23,160 bases of DNA from the NCBI GenBank assembly GCA_003508755.1, contig DNTK01000089.1, positions 1-23,160 of the forward strand, in the 5' to 3' direction. Numbering within the stretch: position 1 is the stretch's first letter; each line of letters starts with the position of its first letter. Position numbers and translations under genes: made by a program. Of this stretch, positions 7,639 through 16,105 are shown piece by piece. This stretch comes from Bacteroidales bacterium (lineage in GTDB: Bacteria > Bacteroidota > Bacteroidia > Bacteroidales > UBA10428). The notes beneath the pieces were generated by a model that had not been told where the DNA came from, did no database searches, and worked only from the letters and a program-made list of their open reading frames with translations.

Positions 7639-8061
7639 TTATAATTTTTCTAAATAAGACAGATATTTGTCTTCAAGGTGACGCATTTCTTTTTTTTGTG
7701 TTTCATTTCCATCTAGATGACCGCATAAGTGCATGATACCGTGGATAATAACACGATACACTTCGGTAATATAATCTAAAGCCAGTTTATTACTATTTGA
7801 TTTAATAGTATCCGGTGAGATAAAAATATCGCCATTAATTATGTTAACAAAACACTCGTCGAATGTAATAATGTCTGTATAATAATCGTGATTGAGGTGT
7901 AAACGATTAATTTCGAGAATTTCTTCCTCTCCAACAAAGTGATAATAAATAGTTCCGCAATCCTTTTCTTCCTTGCCTAAAACAAGAAAAATCCATTCCT
8001 GGATTTTTTTCTCGTTAAATACTTTATAAGATTCGGAAGAATATTCAAACTCTATAGTCAC
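7639..8061 (-). CDS. ybeY: Endoribonuclease YbeY (16S rRNA 3'-end maturation and ribosome quality control)
   Basis: YbeY is a zinc-dependent single-strand RNase acting in 16S rRNA 3' maturation and late 30S quality control. The 140-residue protein has the UPF0054 signature IIHGIMHLCGH, with H107, H111 and H115 as metal ligands. It also has the upstream conserved segment LNHDYYTDIITFD (about 56-68), where most homologues read TDVLSF. The reading frame begins with GTG at 8061-8059, because the overlapping ATG (8063-8061) is followed at once by a stop; no other in-frame start is near. Only one base separates the start from the stop of the upstream ATP-binding protein, so translation is likely coupled. 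Confidence 0.93.
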   Translation of the reverse strand: MTIEFEYSSESYKVFNEKKIQEWIFLVLGKEEKDCGTIYYHFVGEEEILEINRLHLNHDYYTDIITFDECFVNIINGDIFISPDTIKSNSNKLALDYITEVYRVIIHGIMHLCGHLDGNETQKKEMRHLEDKYLSYLEKL

Positions 8062-8062
8062 A

Positions 8063-8461
8063 TTATTTTAGCTTAAATTCGAGCTCCACAATAGCTCCTT
8101 CATTTTCAAACTTAATTTTGTCCGAGAGTTTCTCCATTAGAAAGATGCCGCGTCCATTAACATTCTCAATATTTTCAGGGGCTGTAGGATCAGGTATATT
8201 CTGGTAGTCGAAACCAGGACCTTTATCTTGAACACGAATGCGCAGAAAATCATTCTCAATCGTGAAAACTAAATCTACAGTTTTGCTTTCATCTAACTTA
8301 TTACCATGAAGTATAGCATTATTAGCTGCCTCAAGCGCAGCAATCAGAATGTTTCCATATTGATCTTCACCAATAGAAAACTCAGAAGAAATCTCATCTA
8401 TTACTTTTTCAATCTTTCTTAAGTTATCTATCTTAGAAGCTATACTAAGTTTCTTTTCCAT
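8063..8461 (-). CDS. RsbW/SpoIIAB-like ATP-binding protein (anti-sigma factor-type serine kinase)
   Basis: This 132-residue protein is a stand-alone GHKL ATPase of the HATPase_c_2 type. The N box is EAANNAILHGN (E44, N47, N48), the G1 box is DKGPGFD (79-85) and the G2 box is GRGIFLM (103-109). Family members phosphorylate a STAS-domain antagonist on serine and sequester a sigma factor. No STAS protein, phosphatase or sigma factor gene is in this window, so partner and role are unknown; the kinase label rests on fold alone. It is the first gene of the operon with ybeY and mnmG, behind a good promoter with a leader of only about 5-10 nt. Confidence 0.85.
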   Translation of the reverse strand: MEKKLSIASKIDNLRKIEKVIDEISSEFSIGEDQYGNILIAALEAANNAILHGNKLDESKTVDLVFTIENDFLRIRVQDKGPGFDYQNIPDPTAPENIENVNGRGIFLMEKLSDKIKFENEGAIVELEFKLK

Positions 8462-8473
8462 CTATTAGTACTT

Positions 8474-8503
8474 TAAATCTACAGTTGTTATACTGTATTA
8501 CAA
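8474..8503 (-). promoter_or_regulatory. Promoter of the HATPase-ybeY-mnmG operon
   Basis: On the minus strand, TTG (8501-8503), exactly 19 nt, then TAGATTTA (8474-8481). This fits the Bacteroidota sigma-factor pattern TTG-N19-TAnnTTTG at all positions but the last. Transcription would start about 5-9 nt upstream of the ATG at 8461. The remaining gap (8504-8589) is AT-rich and shows no clear terminator for the upstream operon. Confidence 0.6.
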
Positions 8504-8589
8504 GGATTTTAGTTTCCTAATTACATTGCAATTTACGATTATTTCTATAAAAGTGTATTTTTTAATTATGATTTATAAGGATTTATTGA

Positions 8590-9765
8590 CTAATTACTAA
8601 TCCATTCTTCGGGATTTAGCTTATCAAAACCTTTCCATATTTCTAAATGCAGCACTGAATTGTCATTTATCTTATCTTTCGCCACATATCCAATAACATC
8701 TTTTGTTTTAACGCTTTCACCAACATTTACCCTGACATTTTTAAGGTTGTGGTAGATGGTGTAATAATGACCATGCCGAATTATAACTGTGTAATTCGAA
8801 CCTTTAATTGAGGCAATCTTAGTGACTTGTCCATCGAAAATTGTCCGGACTGCAGAGTTATCTATTGTAGAAATATCTACACCGTTGTTGCGTACTTTCA
8901 CTCCACGAATTACAGGATGGAAATGCTCGCCAAATTTTTCTGTAATAATGCCCTGACGGGTAGGCCATGGTAATTTTCCTTTGTTTCTGGAAAAATCATC
9001 GGAAACTAATTGTTGTTCAGGCGTTAATGCAGCAAAAGAGTGCTTCTTTGCCTCTTCGCGAATAATGGCCTCAATGGTTTTTGAAAGTTCTTCTTCCATT
9101 TTAATCTTATCATCCAAATCTCTTTTGAGCTTTTTTTCTTCTGATTTTAAACTTGATAGGGCATTCTCACGGCGCTTCTGTTCATTCCTTAAATTATTTC
9201 TTTCAGCTTTTGTTTTTAATAAAGCATCTCCTATCTCTAATTTATTCCCTTCAAGCTCAGAGATTTCGTAATTAATACGACGTTCTATTCCTTGGATTAA
9301 TTCCACCTTTTTGTTTCGAGCAACATTAAGTTGCTCAAGGTATTTCTTACGGAGGTAAAATTGATTAAGGCTTTCTGAAGCCAATAAATAGATGGCTTTA
9401 CTATAGTAATTATGGTTTTTATAGGAATAGCGTAAAATATCTGCGTATAGCCTTTTTTGCCGCTCTAATTCTTCTTGCAATTGATCTATAGTTAACTGAC
9501 GATCTGCAATCTTGCGTTCAATGATGGTGATTTCGTTACTGTAATTGTTTATCAACAGTTGTCTATCTGAAATTTTCTTGTTGAGTAACTTAATTGATTG
9601 TACTGTTGTTCCCTTCTGCTCTCTCGTATTTTTAATTAGCTTGTTGGTGAGGGTAATATCTTTCAGGATTTTATCGCGTTGTTCAAGTAACTCCTCCTTT
9701 GTTTGTGCATAGGTGACCTGCAGCACAAACAGAAAAATCACAGTCCACAATAAAGCTCTAATCAT
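8590..9765 (-). CDS. EnvC-like murein hydrolase activator: coiled coil plus degenerate LytM (M23) domain
   Basis: This exported protein of 391 residues has a signal peptide (MIRALLWTVIFLFVLQVTYA-Q), two long coiled-coil segments (about 22-240) and a C-terminal LytM/M23 domain (about 265-391). EnvC proteins lack hydrolase activity and instead activate amidases for septum splitting. The LytM site is damaged here: the first zinc ligand His is Asn (N293 in NNGVDI), and the catalytic HxH reads V371-L-H373. D297, H339 (YHNL) and H373 remain. A non-catalytic activator role is therefore likely (inference). The ATG at 9765 is chosen; the longer frame opens with TTG at 9792, adds nine residues ahead of the signal peptide, and overlaps the TPR gene more. 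With this ATG, the overlap with the upstream stop is 8 bp. Confidence 0.88.
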   Translation of the reverse strand: MIRALLWTVIFLFVLQVTYAQTKEELLEQRDKILKDITLTNKLIKNTREQKGTTVQSIKLLNKKISDRQLLINNYSNEITIIERKIADRQLTIDQLQEELERQKRLYADILRYSYKNHNYYSKAIYLLASESLNQFYLRKKYLEQLNVARNKKVELIQGIERRINYEISELEGNKLEIGDALLKTKAERNNLRNEQKRRENALSSLKSEEKKLKRDLDDKIKMEEELSKTIEAIIREEAKKHSFAALTPEQQLVSDDFSRNKGKLPWPTRQGIITEKFGEHFHPVIRGVKVRNNGVDISTIDNSAVRTIFDGQVTKIASIKGSNYTVIIRHGHYYTIYHNLKNVRVNVGESVKTKDVIGYVAKDKINDNSVLHLEIWKGFDKLNPEEWISN

Positions 9766-11494
9766 TGCAATTGTTTGATTTAGCCTCTTCAATTTTTTCT
9801 GAAAGTTTCGTGGTTAATTCGTTGTCGTATTTAATAGCCTCTTCCCAGGCTTCTACTGCATCTGAACATCTTCCGAGTGCAAACATAATATCACCGTAAT
9901 GATCCAGAACTTCGGCATTGTTATAAGCACCATTTTTTATAGCAGCCTCTACATACTTCAGAGCATCTTTATATTTTCCTTGCTTAAATAAAATCCAGCC
10001 ATACGTGTCAAGATAAGTCGCGTTATTAGGCTCTTTTTTAATGGTAAGTCTGCTTAGTTCTTCGGCCCTTTCTAATTGAATTCCTCGTACCGATAAATAG
10101 TAACTGTAATTATTACGAATAAGCAGGTTGCCAGGGTCAATTATTAATATTTCTTCATAAATACTATCACTTATGGCAATTGAATCAACAGCCCTGTATG
10201 CATCTGCCAATAAATTTAAATATTGAATCTTTTGTTCTCTTTCAAGCGGTTTTATCGCTCTTCCTGCAGCTTCATACTTCAGTATTGAATCGTATTCCTC
10301 TAACATGTATAACGAATAGCCACCGAATATATAGAGGTTTATTTCATCTGGAAACTTTTTCAAAGCATCCGAATAAATATTTTTAACTTTATCGTGTTTG
10401 GTTGTAAAATTCGCAATCATCACATACTGCTCCCAGATAATATAATTTTTCGAGCCGTTATTGATTGCTTTTTCTAATTCAAGCAAGGCAAGGTCATATT
10501 TCTGCGCCTGTAAATAATATTCGGCTCCCAGCGCATTGGCCCTTGGATCACTGTAATTATCTTCCAATACCTTCTGTAAGGGAATAATAAAAGATGAATC
10601 GGATACGATCTGGTTTTTATCGTACATGTAATTGTATAAAATGCCGATTTTGTCTTCGATAGAAATATCTGTGGAAGCAAAGCCTCTCTTGTAATAATAC
10701 AAGGCCGAATCCTTCAAACCCTGCTTGAGATAAAAGTCTCCATACGACAAATTAGCTAACCCATTATCTGGTTCAATTCTAAGGAGCTCCTTGTATACCT
10801 CACTCGATCGTTCATATTGATTAATTTCTGAAAGGTATTCTGCAAGCATGCCATAGTTTTCAAACTGATCAGGAAAGAGCAAGATAAGATTTTCAAGTTC
10901 ATAAATAGCAGAATCCGGTTGATTCATACCCGCATAGTTTCTGTGTTTAATAAGGTATAATTCGCGACTGCCGGCGTATTTCTCTTCGAGCTTTTTTGTA
11001 AGGGCCATTGATTTATCATACTCTTTATTAGAGCTGTAAAACAATGCAAGATTATATTCATACTCTGGCTTATTAGAAACATTAACCAGTTTCTCATAAA
11101 AATAGATTAGGCTATCAAGGTTTTTTTCATACTGATAGATATTTGCTAAATGCAAAATATACCAACTGTTCGTATCTTCTAACTCATAAGCTATTTGTGC
11201 ATAGCTTTTAGCTTTTGGGATATCGTTAAATGTTAAATAAATATTACTTATTTGGTAATAGGGTGCAGACTTTTCAGGAGAGGCATTCATACAAAATTTG
11301 TATAATTGTAGGGCCTTTCTAAGACTGCCAAAATCGCCATTGTAATTACCTATGAGGGCATATTTGGTGGCTTCGGTAAAGGCGCTGTAAAATTCGGCCT
11401 CAGTTAGGTTCGTGCCCCTTTTTGGAATATCCTGAGATGTTTTACACGCTGCTACAAACGCAATTAGTATGAAAATATATTTAAGCTTTTGCAT
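9758..11494 (-). CDS. TPR-repeat lipoprotein
   Basis: The 578-residue protein starts with a lipoprotein signal (MQKLKYIFILIAFVAAC, C17 as lipid anchor). The residues after the Cys (KTSQD) do not form the acidic export signal of Bacteroidota surface lipoproteins, so a periplasm-facing location is likelier (inference). The rest is helical tetratricopeptide repeats from about residue 25 to the end; clear ones include SAPYYQISNIYLTFNDIPKA and ATYLDTYGWILFKQGKYKDA. TPR arrays are scaffolds for protein complexes. The start overlaps the nucleotidyltransferase stop by 14 bp and the end overlaps the EnvC-like gene, so the three are translated as a unit. Its position before an amidase activator suggests envelope or divisome assembly, but the partner is unknown. 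Confidence 0.88.
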   Translation of the reverse strand: MQKLKYIFILIAFVAACKTSQDIPKRGTNLTEAEFYSAFTEATKYALIGNYNGDFGSLRKALQLYKFCMNASPEKSAPYYQISNIYLTFNDIPKAKSYAQIAYELEDTNSWYILHLANIYQYEKNLDSLIYFYEKLVNVSNKPEYEYNLALFYSSNKEYDKSMALTKKLEEKYAGSRELYLIKHRNYAGMNQPDSAIYELENLILLFPDQFENYGMLAEYLSEINQYERSSEVYKELLRIEPDNGLANLSYGDFYLKQGLKDSALYYYKRGFASTDISIEDKIGILYNYMYDKNQIVSDSSFIIPLQKVLEDNYSDPRANALGAEYYLQAQKYDLALLELEKAINNGSKNYIIWEQYVMIANFTTKHDKVKNIYSDALKKFPDEINLYIFGGYSLYMLEEYDSILKYEAAGRAIKPLEREQKIQYLNLLADAYRAVDSIAISDSIYEEILIIDPGNLLIRNNYSYYLSVRGIQLERAEELSRLTIKKEPNNATYLDTYGWILFKQGKYKDALKYVEAAIKNGAYNNAEVLDHYGDIMFALGRCSDAVEAWEEAIKYDNELTTKLSEKIEEAKSNNCND

Positions 11495-12443
11495 ATTCTG
11501 AATAATCTCCTAAGAATACACTACCATCAAGTCCTTCCACCACACAATGATGACCTATGATACTGTTCGTTATAGTTGAATCTTTAATTATAGCGCCTGG
11601 GTAAATGATGGAGTTTTCAATCTTCGAGTTAATTATATGTACATCTTCACCAATACTGACATGTTTTCCAATTTTGGTATTATCAACTTTGGCCGAGTTT
11701 GCAACGTATATCGTTTTTTCGGGAAATTCTATTTCGAGAATACGTCCGTGTGTTGCTAGTAACTCTTGCTTGTTTCCACAATCTAACCATTCATTTAGCG
11801 CGGCACATTTAAGTTTATCTCCGTTATCTTTTAACGATTCGAGGCAATTTGTAAGTTGATATTCATTGTTTTCCCGGGCATCATTCTCAATCAGAAGGTC
11901 GAGTTCTTTTCTTAGCTTCTGTGCCTCTTTAAAATAATACAAACCTACTATTGCATTGTTAGAGACAAGCTCTTTGGGTTTTTCGATAAAATCAGTTATT
12001 ATGTTATCGGCGTCCGTCTTTACAACACCATATTTTTCGGGCTCATCGACATTCATAGTCCAAATAATACCATCCACATTTTTATCGATGGCAATACTTC
12101 CCTTAAATATAGTATCAGCAAATACAACAAAAACTTCATCCTGTAATGCTTTTCTTGCGCAGTATAGGGCATGACCTGTTCCCAGTGCCTCTAATTGATA
12201 ATGAATGTGTCCGGTGGCACCAATTTTTTCAGCTGTATCAATCAACATCTTTTCTATATGCTCGCCAAAATTGCCGATTATAAAGTGAACCTCATCCACA
12301 GGTGTATCAGATGATTGCTTAATTTCATCCACAATCCATTCGATCATAGATTTACCTGCGATCTTCATTAATGGCTTGGGTAATGTAAGCGTATGTGGTC
12401 GTAATCTGGTTCCACGACCAGCCATTGGTATTACTACTTTCAT
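11481..12443 (-). CDS. Sugar-1-phosphate nucleotidyltransferase with left-handed beta-helix tail
   Basis: This 320-residue protein is a GT-A-fold NTP transferase that joins an NTP and a sugar-1-phosphate to make an NDP-sugar. The N-terminus MAGRGTRLRPHTLTLPKPL (7-25) is the nucleotide-binding signature. D110 in FAD is the likely Mg ligand, and FIEKP (152-156) and the N/D-rich EYQLTN region fit the family. From about 245 to 310 the sequence is hexapeptide-like (AKVDNTKIGKHVSIGEDVHI), forming a left-handed beta-helix, but no acetyltransferase site is evident. The sugar and NTP cannot be told from sequence; glucose-1-phosphate thymidylyl- or uridylyltransferase-like is a general guess. It sits between dut and the TPR lipoprotein in the envelope operon. 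Confidence 0.87.
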   Translation of the reverse strand: MKVVIPMAGRGTRLRPHTLTLPKPLMKIAGKSMIEWIVDEIKQSSDTPVDEVHFIIGNFGEHIEKMLIDTAEKIGATGHIHYQLEALGTGHALYCARKALQDEVFVVFADTIFKGSIAIDKNVDGIIWTMNVDEPEKYGVVKTDADNIITDFIEKPKELVSNNAIVGLYYFKEAQKLRKELDLLIENDARENNEYQLTNCLESLKDNGDKLKCAALNEWLDCGNKQELLATHGRILEIEFPEKTIYVANSAKVDNTKIGKHVSIGEDVHIINSKIENSIIYPGAIIKDSTITNSIIGHHCVVEGLDGSVFLGDYSEYAKA

Positions 12444-12460
12444 TTTATTTATCTATCATT

Positions 12461-12892
12461 TTAATGTCCTGTATGGCCAAATCCTCCAGAACCTCGTTCT
12501 GAATCGTTAAGAATTTCAACATCTTCCCATCTAGCGGTCTCATGCCTTGCGATCACCATTTGTGCGACTCTTTCGCCATCCTTAATAACAAATTTTTCAT
12601 TTGAAAGGTTAATCAATATCACGCCAACCTCTCCACGATAATCTGCATCGATAGTACCAGGCGTATTCAATACAGTCACTCCTTTTTTAAACGCCAATCC
12701 GCTGCGAGGTCGAACCTGTGCTTCATAACCTACTGGTAGTTCAATGTATAAGCCGGTTTTTACAAGTACGCGTTCTAAGGGTTTTAGCACAATATCTTCA
12801 GTTATATTGGCCCGCAAATCCATTCCAGCAGCATGGGAAGTTTCATATTTCGGAAGTTCATGCTTCGATTGATTAACTATTCTAACTTTCAT
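12461..12892 (-). CDS. dut: dUTP diphosphatase (dUTPase)
   Basis: This enzyme hydrolyses dUTP to dUMP and PPi, keeping uracil out of DNA and supplying thymidylate synthesis. The 143-residue trimeric-type protein shows all five motifs: AGMDLRA (22-28), RPRSGLA (61-67), NTPGTIDADYRGEV (76-89, catalytic Asp in IDADYRG), GERVAQMVIAR (106-116) and the glycine-rich tail RGSGGFGHTG (133-142). Its ATG overlaps the flippase stop codon as ATGA (12889-12892), so translation is coupled. It is embedded in an operon otherwise devoted to the envelope; I recall the same arrangement in other Bacteroidota. Confidence 0.98.
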   Translation of the reverse strand: MKVRIVNQSKHELPKYETSHAAGMDLRANITEDIVLKPLERVLVKTGLYIELPVGYEAQVRPRSGLAFKKGVTVLNTPGTIDADYRGEVGVILINLSNEKFVIKDGERVAQMVIARHETARWEDVEILNDSERGSGGFGHTGH

Positions 12893-14361
12893 TTTATAAA
12901 GCGTTTTGGGATAATCTTTTCTTTCCAGGCTACAAAAATAACAAATAAAAGCACCAATAAACCTCTAAAAATAAAATCTATAAATACATTCTCCGTTTGC
13001 AGGAAGTGAGCTACAATATAGATTAAAATTGAAAATATAAGGTAACTGGCAATACGGATGACATAATATTCTACTGCATAGTATTTCCTGCTCAGTATAT
13101 AGGAAAGAATTACCATCGATATCGCAGAGATTAAATGTGCAATTGCCGAAGCTTTATAACCGTGTACCGGAACAAAAACAAAGTTAATTACTACGGTTAT
13201 TGTGGCACCAACCAACATAATAATAAGCGCATAAAAGGTCATGTTCGTAAGCTTGTACCACACCGATAAATTAAATAATATACCTGAGAATACATATGCC
13301 AAAACAATATATGGAACCACAAAAAGACCCTCCCGAAAGTTGGCTCCAATGAAATATTGAAATATGTCGAGAAAAAGTAATATTATAAGTCCCATAAACA
13401 AAACCACACCAACAAATATATTCATCAATGCAGCATATTGTCTCTTAGAATCCTTTTCTTTTGATTTATTGAAAAAATAAGGCTCTGCTGCATATCGGAA
13501 CATTTGAATAAAAATTAAAAGCAAACCACCAATTTTATAGTTTGCTCCGTAGATCCCTAAATCTATTAAGGCCTGTTTCCCTTGCACAATATGTTTATAG
13601 ACCATTCGATCGAGTGTTTCGTTAATAACCCCGGCCAAACCACTAACCATAAGAGGTAAGCCATAAATCAATAAGGGCCTTACTAAATTTTTATCAAATG
13701 CTTTTAAACTGTAACCTTTAAGTTCCGGAAGAAGCAAAAAGAGTACGACACTGCTGGCGATTAAGTTTGATATGAAAATAAATCTGGAGCTTATAATACC
13801 TTCTGCATTTAAGATGAATGATGTTGAACCCGTTACAGCAGGAAAAATATTATATATACCCAGCAACAGAATGATATTAATGCTCACCTGAATTATTTTG
13901 AGTATAGCAAATTTTCGAGGCCTGTTTTCAATTCTTAACTTGGCAAATGGAATTGCGCTTAAAGTTTCCACCGATAATATCAATGCTAGTAATCGAATAA
14001 AGTAACTTTCGCCAGAATATTTTAATGCATCTGCTATAGGTTGTGTAAAAATTAGAATACTTCCCAAAAAAATAATTGTTGTGGTAAACATCAGCGTCTG
14101 AATACTGCTAAAAACACGATTCCTGTCTTTAATTTTTGTAGCATACCGAAAATATGTAGTCTCCATTCCATAGGTTAATACAACCATTAGAAAGGCTATA
14201 TAGGCATATAGTTCAGTGACTTTACCATATTCGGAAATATAATCGTTGAAAAGTGTGTTTGTAAAATATACGGTTAGAAGAATATAATTCAGAAACCTCG
14301 GTAGCATGGTTCCAAGACCGTATATCAGGGTCTGTCCGGCAAGCTGCTTAAATTCTTTCAA
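12889..14361 (-). CDS. MOP-superfamily oligosaccharide/lipid-linked flippase (Wzx/MurJ-like)
   Basis: The 490-residue integral membrane protein has roughly 12-14 hydrophobic helices. Its N-terminal pattern KEFKQLAGQTLIYGLGTMLPRFLNYIL is typical of polysaccharide flippases in Bacteroidota. These move undecaprenyl-linked sugars or lipid II across the inner membrane. The start codon is TTG (14361-14359); the first in-frame ATG would remove 19 residues of the conserved N-terminus, so TTG is favoured. The gene heads an operon with dut, a nucleotidyltransferase, a TPR lipoprotein and an EnvC-like protein. The substrate is not deducible; the company of a murein hydrolase activator makes a peptidoglycan precursor worth considering (inference). 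Confidence 0.87.
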   Translation of the reverse strand: MKEFKQLAGQTLIYGLGTMLPRFLNYILLTVYFTNTLFNDYISEYGKVTELYAYIAFLMVVLTYGMETTYFRYATKIKDRNRVFSSIQTLMFTTTIIFLGSILIFTQPIADALKYSGESYFIRLLALILSVETLSAIPFAKLRIENRPRKFAILKIIQVSINIILLLGIYNIFPAVTGSTSFILNAEGIISSRFIFISNLIASSVVLFLLLPELKGYSLKAFDKNLVRPLLIYGLPLMVSGLAGVINETLDRMVYKHIVQGKQALIDLGIYGANYKIGGLLLIFIQMFRYAAEPYFFNKSKEKDSKRQYAALMNIFVGVVLFMGLIILLFLDIFQYFIGANFREGLFVVPYIVLAYVFSGILFNLSVWYKLTNMTFYALIIMLVGATITVVINFVFVPVHGYKASAIAHLISAISMVILSYILSRKYYAVEYYVIRIASYLIFSILIYIVAHFLQTENVFIDFIFRGLLVLLFVIFVAWKEKIIPKRFIK

Positions 14362-14370
14362 GTAAAATTG

Positions 14371-14401
14371 TTTTATACATTTAACACAATTGTTAATTTT
14401 G
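14371..14401 (+). promoter_or_regulatory. Promoter of the cyclophilin-pheS pair
   Basis: TAATTTTG (14394-14401) matches the -7 consensus TAnnTTTG exactly. TTTT (14371-14374), 19 nt upstream, is a 3/4 match to the -33 TTTG. Transcription would begin about 10 nt before the ATG at 14419, which supports that start over the TTG at 14368. The divergent flippase promoter must overlap this 57-bp gap but is not obvious. Confidence 0.5.
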
Positions 14402-14418
14402 ACACAAAATCATCTACT

Positions 14419-15078
14419 ATGGTACGTCGTTACACATTTATTATTGCGCTATTAATATCTGTTGCTGCAGCAGCACAAACCCAATATCCTGTTGTGGTCA
14501 TGGAAACAACCATGGGGACATTAAAAATTGAACTATACGACAATACTTTTCGCCACAGCGATAATTTCGTAAAATTAGTAAATGAAGGTTATTATAATGG
14601 TCTTTTGTTTCATAGAGTTATCAATAATTTTATGATACAAACCGGCGATAACCTCTCTAAAGATGCTGCTCCGGGCACTCCTTTGGGGACAGGAGGAAAA
14701 AGCTACACCCTGGAGGCTGAATTTTATCCAGAATATTACCATAAAAAAGGTGCTGTAGCCGCAGCACGTCAAAGCGATCAGATTAACCCCCAAAAGCGGT
14801 CTTCCGGCTCACAGTTTTACATCGTTCAGGGTCAGCCAATCAACAAAGCTACTCAGCAAATGATGGTGCAGAAGAATATGCATCCACCATTTACAGAGGA
14901 GCAATCTAACCTATATGCCACAATGGGTGGTACTCCTCATCTCGATTATGCGTATACAGTATTTGGACAGGTAATTGAAGGAATGGACGTAATTGATAAA
15001 ATTGCAGCTGTACAGACAGATGAAAGAAACAGGCCATTGAATGATGTAAAAATTATTAAAATGTATACAGTAAAATAA
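14419..15078 (+). CDS. Exported cyclophilin-type peptidyl-prolyl cis-trans isomerase
   Basis: This protein isomerises Xaa-Pro bonds in exported proteins. From the ATG at 14419 it has 219 residues: a signal peptide (MVRRYTFIIALLISVAAAA-Q), then a cyclophilin domain with FHRVINNFMIQTGD and SSGSQFYIV, holding the catalytic Arg and the Phe and Gln of the proline pocket. An insertion (about 133-165, NKATQQMMVQKNMHPPFTEE) precedes the last strands (YTVFGQVIEGMDVIDKI); I recall similar insertions in other Bacteroidota cyclophilins. The longer frame begins with TTG at 14368, upstream of the predicted promoter, and is rejected. The gene lies one base before pheS and is probably cotranscribed. Confidence 0.93.
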   Translation: MVRRYTFIIALLISVAAAAQTQYPVVVMETTMGTLKIELYDNTFRHSDNFVKLVNEGYYNGLLFHRVINNFMIQTGDNLSKDAAPGTPLGTGGKSYTLEAEFYPEYYHKKGAVAAARQSDQINPQKRSSGSQFYIVQGQPINKATQQMMVQKNMHPPFTEEQSNLYATMGGTPHLDYAYTVFGQVIEGMDVIDKIAAVQTDERNRPLNDVKIIKMYTVK

Positions 15079-15079
15079 G

Positions 15080-16105
15080 ATGGGCATGAAAGAGAAAATA
15101 GACAGGCTATTAAATGAAATTAATTCTTTCGAAATAGCAAGTGCTGAGCAGTTAGAAGATTTTCGCTTAAAATATCTGAGTAAAAAAGGTGCGGTAAGTA
15201 ATCTTTTCACAGATTTCAAAACTGTTGCTCCTGAACAGAAAAAGGAATTTGGCCAGCTAATTAACCGGGTGAAACAAGCTGCCCAAGGAAAATACAATAC
15301 CGTTAAGGAATCCATTGCTATTTCTTCCTTAAGCTTCAATGATGCGGAAGACTACACAAAAACATCGGAACCTTTAAATACAGGAAGCCGACATCCAATT
15401 TCTACCGTACGGCAGGAGATTGTTGATATTTTTTCACGATTAGGATTTACAGTTGCCGAAGGTCCTGAAATTGAAGATGACTGGCATGTATTTTCGGGGC
15501 TGAATTTCCCTGAAGAGCATCCGGCCAGAGATATGCAGGATACTTTTTTTATTGAAAAAGACCCGGATGTTTTATTACGAACACATACATCTTCGGTACA
15601 AGTGCGCGTAATGGAAAATAACCAACCACCTATCCGCCAGATATTTCCGGGTAGAGTATTCCGTAACGAAGCCATCAGTGCCCGATCGCATTGTATTTTT
15701 CATCAGATTGAAGGTTTGTACATTGATACTGAAGTGTCTTTTGCAGACCTAAAACAGACGCTCCTGCTATTTGCAAAAGAATTTTTTGGTTCTGATACTA
15801 AAATCCGTTTGCGACCGTCATTTTTCCCTTTTACTGAACCCTCCGCGGAAATGGATGTATCTTGTTCCATATGTGGTGGAAAGGGTTGTGCGGTTTGCAA
15901 ATACACCGGATTCTTAGAAATTCTGGGTTGTGGGATGGTAGATCCCAATGTATTAGAAGCTTCTCAGATAAACAGTGAGAAATATACAGGTTTTGCGTTT
16001 GGTATGGGAATAGAGCGAATTGCTATGTTAAAATACCAGATTAAGGATATTCGCTATTTCTTTGAGAACGATATCAGATTCCTCAAGCAGTTTAGTACGT
16101 TTTAG
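15080..16105 (+). CDS. pheS: Phenylalanine-tRNA ligase alpha subunit
   Basis: PheS carries the catalytic class II site of the (alpha-beta)2 enzyme charging tRNA-Phe. The 341 residues are full length. An N-terminal coiled coil (about 1-85) binds tRNA. HPISTVRQEI (105-114) opens the catalytic core, motif 2 is GRVFRNEAISARSHCIFHQIEGL (191-213) and motif 3 is GFAFGMGIERIAM (304-316). A CxxC-x4-CxxC knuckle (C262, C265, C270, C273) is the common metal-binding insertion of many bacterial PheS. Translation may begin at the first ATG (15080) or the third codon (MKEK). No pheT follows: the next gene, ruvB, is convergent, so the beta subunit is encoded elsewhere. Confidence 0.98.
   Translation: MGMKEKIDRLLNEINSFEIASAEQLEDFRLKYLSKKGAVSNLFTDFKTVAPEQKKEFGQLINRVKQAAQGKYNTVKESIAISSLSFNDAEDYTKTSEPLNTGSRHPISTVRQEIVDIFSRLGFTVAEGPEIEDDWHVFSGLNFPEEHPARDMQDTFFIEKDPDVLLRTHTSSVQVRVMENNQPPIRQIFPGRVFRNEAISARSHCIFHQIEGLYIDTEVSFADLKQTLLLFAKEFFGSDTKIRLRPSFFPFTEPSAEMDVSCSICGGKGCAVCKYTGFLEILGCGMVDPNVLEASQINSEKYTGFAFGMGIERIAMLKYQIKDIRYFFENDIRFLKQFSTF

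Noticed and set aside
12410..12420. GGTTCCACGACC in the nucleotidyltransferase gene
   Set aside because: Half-site only, within conserved coding sequence for GRGTR.
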